Assembly: GCA_017396085.1 (NCBI GenBank)
Contig: JAFQNC010000024.1
Span: forward strand, 1 to 64,000
DNA length: 64,000 bases
Direction: 5' to 3'
DNA from: Tidjanibacter sp.
Lineage (GTDB): Bacteria > Bacteroidota > Bacteroidia > Bacteroidales > Rikenellaceae
Both the position numbers and the translations under genes were made by a program. Below the pieces are notes generated by a model. The model was not told the origin of the DNA. It ran no database searches and saw only the letters and a program-made list of their open reading frames with translations. This document shows positions 62,420 through 64,000 of this stretch, piece after piece (positions within the stretch are counted from its first letter, which is position 1; every line of letters starts with the position of its first letter).

Positions 62420-62457
62420 CCGACCTTTGCCACTTGCGGCAGAGGTCGGTTTTTTTG
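62420..62457 (+). terminator. Terminator after rpsU
   Basis: CCGACCTTTGCC pairs with GGCAGAGGTCGG (one G-T pair) around a six-base loop and is followed by eight T residues. Confidence 0.93.
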
Positions 62458-62496
62458 TGGTCGGTTGAGGTGTCCGTTGTTTGTGTGGTGTGGTGC

Positions 62497-62534
62497 AAAA
62501 AAAAGTGGGTGTCCAACAGCGTTTGGACACCCAC
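62497..62534 (-). terminator. Terminator of greA
   Basis: GTGGGTGTCCAA pairs exactly with TTGGACACCCAC; leftward the stem is followed by eight T residues. Convergent with the rpsU terminator 40 bp away. Confidence 0.92.
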
Positions 62535-62601
62535 TCTTTTGTGGTGCGAACTCCTTTTGAGGCAGAGCCCACACCCCTCTCGCAAGCGAGAGCGGTAGTT
62601 T

Positions 62602-63078
62602 TTAGATGGAAATATTCAAAATCTCAAACTCCATAATTCCCACGGGAACCTGCACCTCCACCTTGTCGCCCTTCTTGTGGCCAAGCAGAGCGTGGCCAAT
62701 AGGAGTCTCCACCGAGAGTTTGCCCTCGGCAAGGTTTGCCTCGTGGTCGCCCACAAGGGTGTACTCCATCTCAGCACCGGTTTTGCAGTTGCGGAGTTTT
62801 ACTTTGTTGAGAATTTGCACTTTGTTGAGGTCGAGGTGCGACTCGTCAATGATGCGGGCGTTGGCCAACATCATCTCCATACGCATAATCTTTGCCTCCA
62901 AATTGCGCTGAGCCTCTTTGGCGGCATCATACTCGGCATTCTCCGAGAGGTCGCCTTTGTCGCGTGCCTCGGCGATAGCCTCGGCTGCTTTGGGGCGTTC
63001 CACGATGCGCAACTCGTCGAGTTCGGCCTTCATTTTGTTGTAGCCCTCTTTGGTAAGAAGTACTGCTTCGTTTGCCAT
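62602..63078 (-). CDS. greA: Transcription elongation factor GreA
   Basis: 158 residues. The N-terminal coiled coil (about 1-75, LTKEGYNKMKAELDELRIVE; RDKGDLSENAEYDAAKEAQ) carries the Asp-Glu pair that stimulates RNA cleavage in backtracked RNA polymerase. A C-terminal FKBP-like domain follows (VETPIGHALLGHKKGD). Length matches GreA. It is monocistronic with a consensus promoter and a strong terminator. Confidence 0.98.
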   Translation of the reverse strand: MANEAVLLTKEGYNKMKAELDELRIVERPKAAEAIAEARDKGDLSENAEYDAAKEAQRNLEAKIMRMEMMLANARIIDESHLDLNKVQILNKVKLRNCKTGAEMEYTLVGDHEANLAEGKLSVETPIGHALLGHKKGDKVEVQVPVGIMEFEILNISI

Positions 63079-63199
63079 AATTTGTCTATACTTTTAATTG
63101 TTTTATGTTCGTTTGGTAGGAGCGAAAAAAATATGAATTTCGACCATTACAGCCGAAACCCAGTATCTCAATTCGCACCAAAAGTGCTTTTATTTACCA

Positions 63200-63230
63200 C
63201 AAAGGTAGGCACTTTTTTCAAATAAACAAA
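63200..63230 (-). promoter_or_regulatory. Consensus promoter of greA
   Basis: On the minus strand TTTG (63,230-63,227), exactly 19 bp, then TACCTTTG (63,207-63,200): a full match to the Bacteroidota promoter, about 120 bp before the ATG, leaving a long untranslated leader. Confidence 0.8.
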
Positions 63231-63275
63231 TTTTGTGCTAAATTTGTATGTATCAATCAATAATAGAGCAGATAA

Positions 63276-64000
63276 TGTTTGCTTACGGTAGCATATTCAC
63301 TTTTTCCGATTTGTGGACCATAATCTCCATTGCTTGGACGCTTTTGGTGGTTATTGTGGTGGTGGCTGTGGTGGCCGAGAGGCGCGAGCCGGTGAATGCT
63401 CTGGCGTGGATTATGGTCATCACAATGTTCCCCGTGGGAGGTGTGGTACTCTTTCTGCTGCTGGGCCAAAACCACCGCCTATTGCGCACCTTTATGCAGA
63501 AGGAACTCTACGACTCGGAACTCATCAACCGCCTTTGTGCCGAGCAGTTGCACAACATCGCCAGTACCGACAAAGAGCAGATGCCCAACCGCAACTTTGT
63601 GCGCCTTATGCTCAACAACAGCAGGTCGCTCCTGACGGCCCACAACAAGGTGCGTATTCTCAACAATGGTGAGCACACTTTCCCCGATATGTTTGGCGAG
63701 ATGCGCCGTGCGGAGAGGTTTATTCACATTGAGTTTTTTGCCATTGAGGGTGGCGAACTCTTCGACCAGATGGTGGAAATCCTTGACGACCGCATTGCCA
63801 ACGGGGTGGAGGTGCGCATCATTTTCGACAGTGTGGGTAGTCGCCGACTGAGCCGTAAGGACCTGCGCCGCCTGCGCTCCATTGGGGCCGATGTGCGTAG
63901 TTTTATGCCTGTGTTTGCCGCCAAGTTTACCGACAAGGTGAACTATCGCAACCATCGCAAAATTGTTGTCATAGACGGCCGAGTGGGCTACACGGGAGGT
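63276..64000 (+). CDS. cls: Cardiolipin synthase (partial, runs off the window)
   Basis: 241 codons are in view. Two N-terminal membrane helices (about 13-30, TIISIAWTLLVVIVVVAVVA; about 37-57, LAWIMVITMFPVGGVVLFLL) are followed by the first phospholipase-D-type domain, with IHIEFFAIEGG and the HKD motif (NHRKIVVIDG) close to the window end. The second HKD motif is outside. It would join two phosphatidylglycerols into cardiolipin in the inner membrane. An in-frame ATG at 63,249 is less likely, as the only minus 7-like sequence (AAAATTTG) lies just before it. Confidence 0.92.

Noticed and set aside
63249..63275. Earlier ATG for cardiolipin synthase
   Set aside because: It begins within about 2 bp of the only minus 7-like sequence, so it would probably not be in the transcript; adds only nine residues.
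1..64000. CRISPR arrays, prophage genes, insertion sequences, rRNA operons
   Set aside because: No spaced direct repeats of CRISPR type, no integrase, transposase or phage structural protein, and no rRNA segments were seen on either strand.

Overview
The window reads as a chromosomal segment of a gut-type Bacteroidota, order Bacteroidales. An Alistipes/Rikenellaceae-like source is plausible, but the sequence alone cannot prove it. The evidence is a SusC/SusD pair, a hybrid two-component regulator, BACON and discoidin lipoproteins, promoters of the TTTG-N19-TAnnTTTG type, near absence of Shine-Dalgarno sequences, and a methylmalonyl-CoA mutase pair. I see no IS element, prophage, CRISPR array or rRNA.

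Bases 1-29,060 form a polysaccharide utilisation locus (PUL). The leftward arm runs from uxuA at 21.4 kb down to base 85: mannonate dehydratase, an SDR mannonate oxidoreductase, a SASA-type acetylesterase, a GH88-GH154 fusion, SusC, SusD, a GH2-like enzyme without the usual N-terminal domain, a large clan-A-like glycosidase with two discoidin domains, a GH43-discoidin lipoprotein, a BACON lipoprotein and a second SGNH esterase. The rightward arm has two tandem GH50/agarase-like lipoproteins and a hybrid two-component system (HTCS) regulator. Together they suggest uptake of an acetylated, uronate-bearing polysaccharide whose glucuronate is released and sent through fructuronate and mannonate to 2-keto-3-deoxygluconate. 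The polymer is not identified.

Bases 29-42 kb hold housekeeping genes: an rRNA methyltransferase, an M20 amidohydrolase and glutaminyl cyclotransferase in one leftward operon, then serS, a 55-residue ferredoxin, dnaX, tyrS, an M28 peptidase fused to a probable outer-membrane barrel, deoC, galK and a Sel1/MORN protein. dnaX carries an A10 run at the tau/gamma boundary with immediate stops in both other frames and a foldable sequence just downstream, which looks like a programmed slippage site.

Bases 42.5-56 kb are the conserved tRNA(Thr,Tyr,Gly)-tuf-tRNA(Trp)-secE-nusG-rplKAJL-rpoBC block, led by a consensus promoter, with one terminator between rplL and rpoB and another after rpoC.

Bases 56-64 kb hold ferritin, mutA-mutB, a four-repeat helix-hairpin-helix membrane protein, rpsU, greA and the start of a cardiolipin synthase that leaves the window. 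rpsU has an unusually good Shine-Dalgarno sequence for this phylum.

Scattered between genes are small repeats: a two-hairpin element whose inner stem differs between copies but still pairs, heptamer arrays of exactly four units at three places, nonamer arrays at two places, and a 102-bp imperfect palindrome.
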